Of a DNA stretch of 64,000 nucleotides, positions 62,906-64,000 are shown piece after piece. This stretch comes from Sandaracinaceae bacterium (GTDB lineage Bacteria > Myxococcota_A > Polyangia > Polyangiales > Sandaracinaceae). A program made the position numbers and the translations under genes. The number at the start of each line of letters is the position of its first letter. Position 1 is the stretch's first letter. Where the stretch lies: NCBI GenBank assembly GCA_019637095.1, contig JAHBWG010000018.1:1-64000 (forward strand), in the 5' to 3' direction. Below the pieces are notes generated by a model. The model was not told the origin of the DNA, searched no databases, and saw nothing but the letters and a program-made list of their open reading frames with translations.

Positions 62906-64000
62906 TCACTGCTCTTCGTCGGAGGCCGCCCGCGGGGGCGCGGCCGGCTCCTCGCGGGGCAGCCAGCCGCTGCGGTACGCGTCGAGCAGGAGCTTGCCGA
63001 CCTCGACGGGCAGACCGAGGTAGGGCTCGTCGTAGCGGATCGCGGGCGCGTGCTTGCGCGTCAGGACGAGCTGCCGCGCCTCGTGCGCGCCCTCGAGCAC
63101 CGACCACTTGGTCTTCGCGTCGACGGTCACGCCGACGAGCTCCTTCCAGCGCGCGCGCAAGATCCCTTGACGTGTGCGGATCAACACCTCGGCGGGCGTG
63201 AGGACCATCGCGAGGCCCTTGCGCGGCGAGACCTCGCGGCGGGTCATCCAGAGCCAGCGCCCGGGGACGGCGAGGAGCGCCAAGAAGAGCCCCGCGATCA
63301 TCCAGGGCTCGAGGGCGCCCCAGACCGCGGCCCCGCCGCGCGACAGGCCGTCGAGGGCGACCGTCGCGACGAGCAAGAGGGCGTACGGCCCCTTCTTGAG
63401 CCAGCCGAGATCGTGCCGCACCACGGTCGTCCCCGGCTCGGCGAGGCCCGCCGCCGCCGCGTCGTAGACGCGGCTCGCGAGCGAGGCCGGCTCGGCCTCC
63501 GCCTCGCGCGGCTCGGGCGCCGAGCCTCGCCAGCGCATGAGCCGCTCGGCGAGCCGCCCGGGCGTGTCGTCGAACACGGGGGGCAAGGCGACGTGCGTGC
63601 GACCGAGCGCGGGATCGACCACCACGAACACCTCGCTCCATCGGCGGCCCGCCTTGCGCGTCTGCCACTGGCCGCGCTCGGCGATCCCGACCACGCGCTC
63701 GCGCGGGACCACCACGTCGTGCGTCGGCGTCCGGTAGAGCAGCCCCTCGCTCGTGAGCACGAGGCCGTGGCGCGAGGTCGTCAGCCACGTCCGCACGCGG
63801 CCCGCGAAGACCGCCCCGAGCAGGATCACCCGCAGGGTGAGCCCGAGGGCGACGAAGCGCAGCAGCATCCCGATCGGATCGAGGCTCGACTCCGCGACCA
63901 CCTCGCGGAACACCGCGGCGGCCCACGCGATCGCCGCGAGCACGGGCGCGAGCACCGCCTTGGCGCCGTCCGCGTCGAGGAGCGGCGGACGCACGACCAC
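62906..64000 (-). CDS. Membrane protein with two-domain PH-like plan (5' end may be outside)
   Basis: At least 364 residues; the frame is open to the right edge, where a GTG at 64000 could be a start, so the N-terminus is uncertain. Two pairs of hydrophobic segments (about 14-30/40-65 and 210-225/235-250) each precede a similar beta-rich stretch: LVLTSEGLLYRTPTHDVVVP then VGIAERGQWQTRKAGRRW, and MVLTPAEVLIRTRQGILRAR then VGVTVDAKTKWSVLEG. This internal repeat looks like two TM-pair plus bacterial-PH units. The end is charged. Function unknown. It converges on the SRPBCC gene with 3 bases between stops. Confidence 0.72.
   Translation of the reverse strand: MVVRPPLLDADGAKAVLAPVLAAIAWAAAVFREVVAESSLDPIGMLLRFVALGLTLRVILLGAVFAGRVRTWLTTSRHGLVLTSEGLLYRTPTHDVVVPRERVVGIAERGQWQTRKAGRRWSEVFVVVDPALGRTHVALPPVFDDTPGRLAERLMRWRGSAPEPREAEAEPASLASRVYDAAAAGLAEPGTTVVRHDLGWLKKGPYALLLVATVALDGLSRGGAAVWGALEPWMIAGLFLALLAVPGRWLWMTRREVSPRKGLAMVLTPAEVLIRTRQGILRARWKELVGVTVDAKTKWSVLEGAHEARQLVLTRKHAPAIRYDEPYLGLPVEVGKLLLDAYRSGWLPREEPAAPPRAASDEEQ

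Overview
The window is a 64-kb piece of a very GC-rich chromosome. Most genes use G/C-ending codons, GTG and TTG starts are common, and neighbours are often joined by 4-nt stop/start overlaps (GTGA, ATGA, TTGA). The gene content points to a myxobacterium, most likely of the Sandaracinus/Polyangiales type: an Hanks-type Ser/Thr kinase, FHA proteins, TPR and HEAT proteins, many cysteine-rich lipoproteins with Asp-Ala-Gly tails, a protein ending in what looks like the MXAN_5187 C-terminal domain, and homologues of the Myxococcus gliding (Agl/Glt) and spore-coat (Nfs) envelope machinery. The taxonomic call is an inference from gene families, not from a marker gene.

Layout. 1-12.4 kb: a partial gene, a PEGA-domain membrane protein with a tiny lipoprotein, a MOFRL-family glycerate kinase, two translationally coupled ArsA-like ATPases, a YhhN lysoplasmalogenase-like protein coupled to an HD hydrolase, a PLP-dependent Cys/Met enzyme with a lipoprotein, a membrane-anchored Ser/Thr kinase, and two MenA/UbiA-like prenyltransferases enclosing an unknown gene. 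12.4-28.4 kb: a zinc-ribbon/FHA/ABC exporter, an OPT transporter with a membrane partner, lexA, a GH35 beta-galactosidase-like enzyme with a coupled unknown protein, a short-chain dehydrogenase, an FG-GAP/ASPIC lipoprotein, a MXAN_5187-like membrane protein and a helical-repeat protein.

28.4-57.1 kb is the most interesting part. Two outer-membrane beta-barrel genes (GltA/GltB or NfsA/NfsB type) are followed, after ftsY and several membrane, HEAT and HAMP proteins, by a same-strand series matching the known components of the Myxococcus Glt/Nfs trans-envelope complex: a GltC-like TPR protein, a 1215-aa AgmU/GltD-like protein, an AglT/GltE-like TPR lipoprotein, a 79-aa CglF/GltF-like protein, a GltG/PglI-like FHA-TM-tail protein, an extra TPR lipoprotein, and a giant (about 3355 aa) AgmK/GltI-like TPR protein. 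The motor subunits (AglRQS), MglA/MglB, GltJ and a clear GltH are not here. The sequence alone cannot say whether the machine serves gliding, spore-coat assembly or something else.

57.1-64 kb: housekeeping genes on the same strand, beginning with tsaE, which overlaps the giant TPR gene by 4 nt, then carB, a secreted esterase-like protein, greA and an SRPBCC protein. A partial membrane gene on the opposite strand closes the window. No tRNA, rRNA, CRISPR array, insertion sequence or prophage was found. Regulatory signals include a near-consensus sigma-70 promoter ahead of the gltC-like gene, several perfect inverted repeats at gene ends, and a degenerate intergenic repeat present twice.
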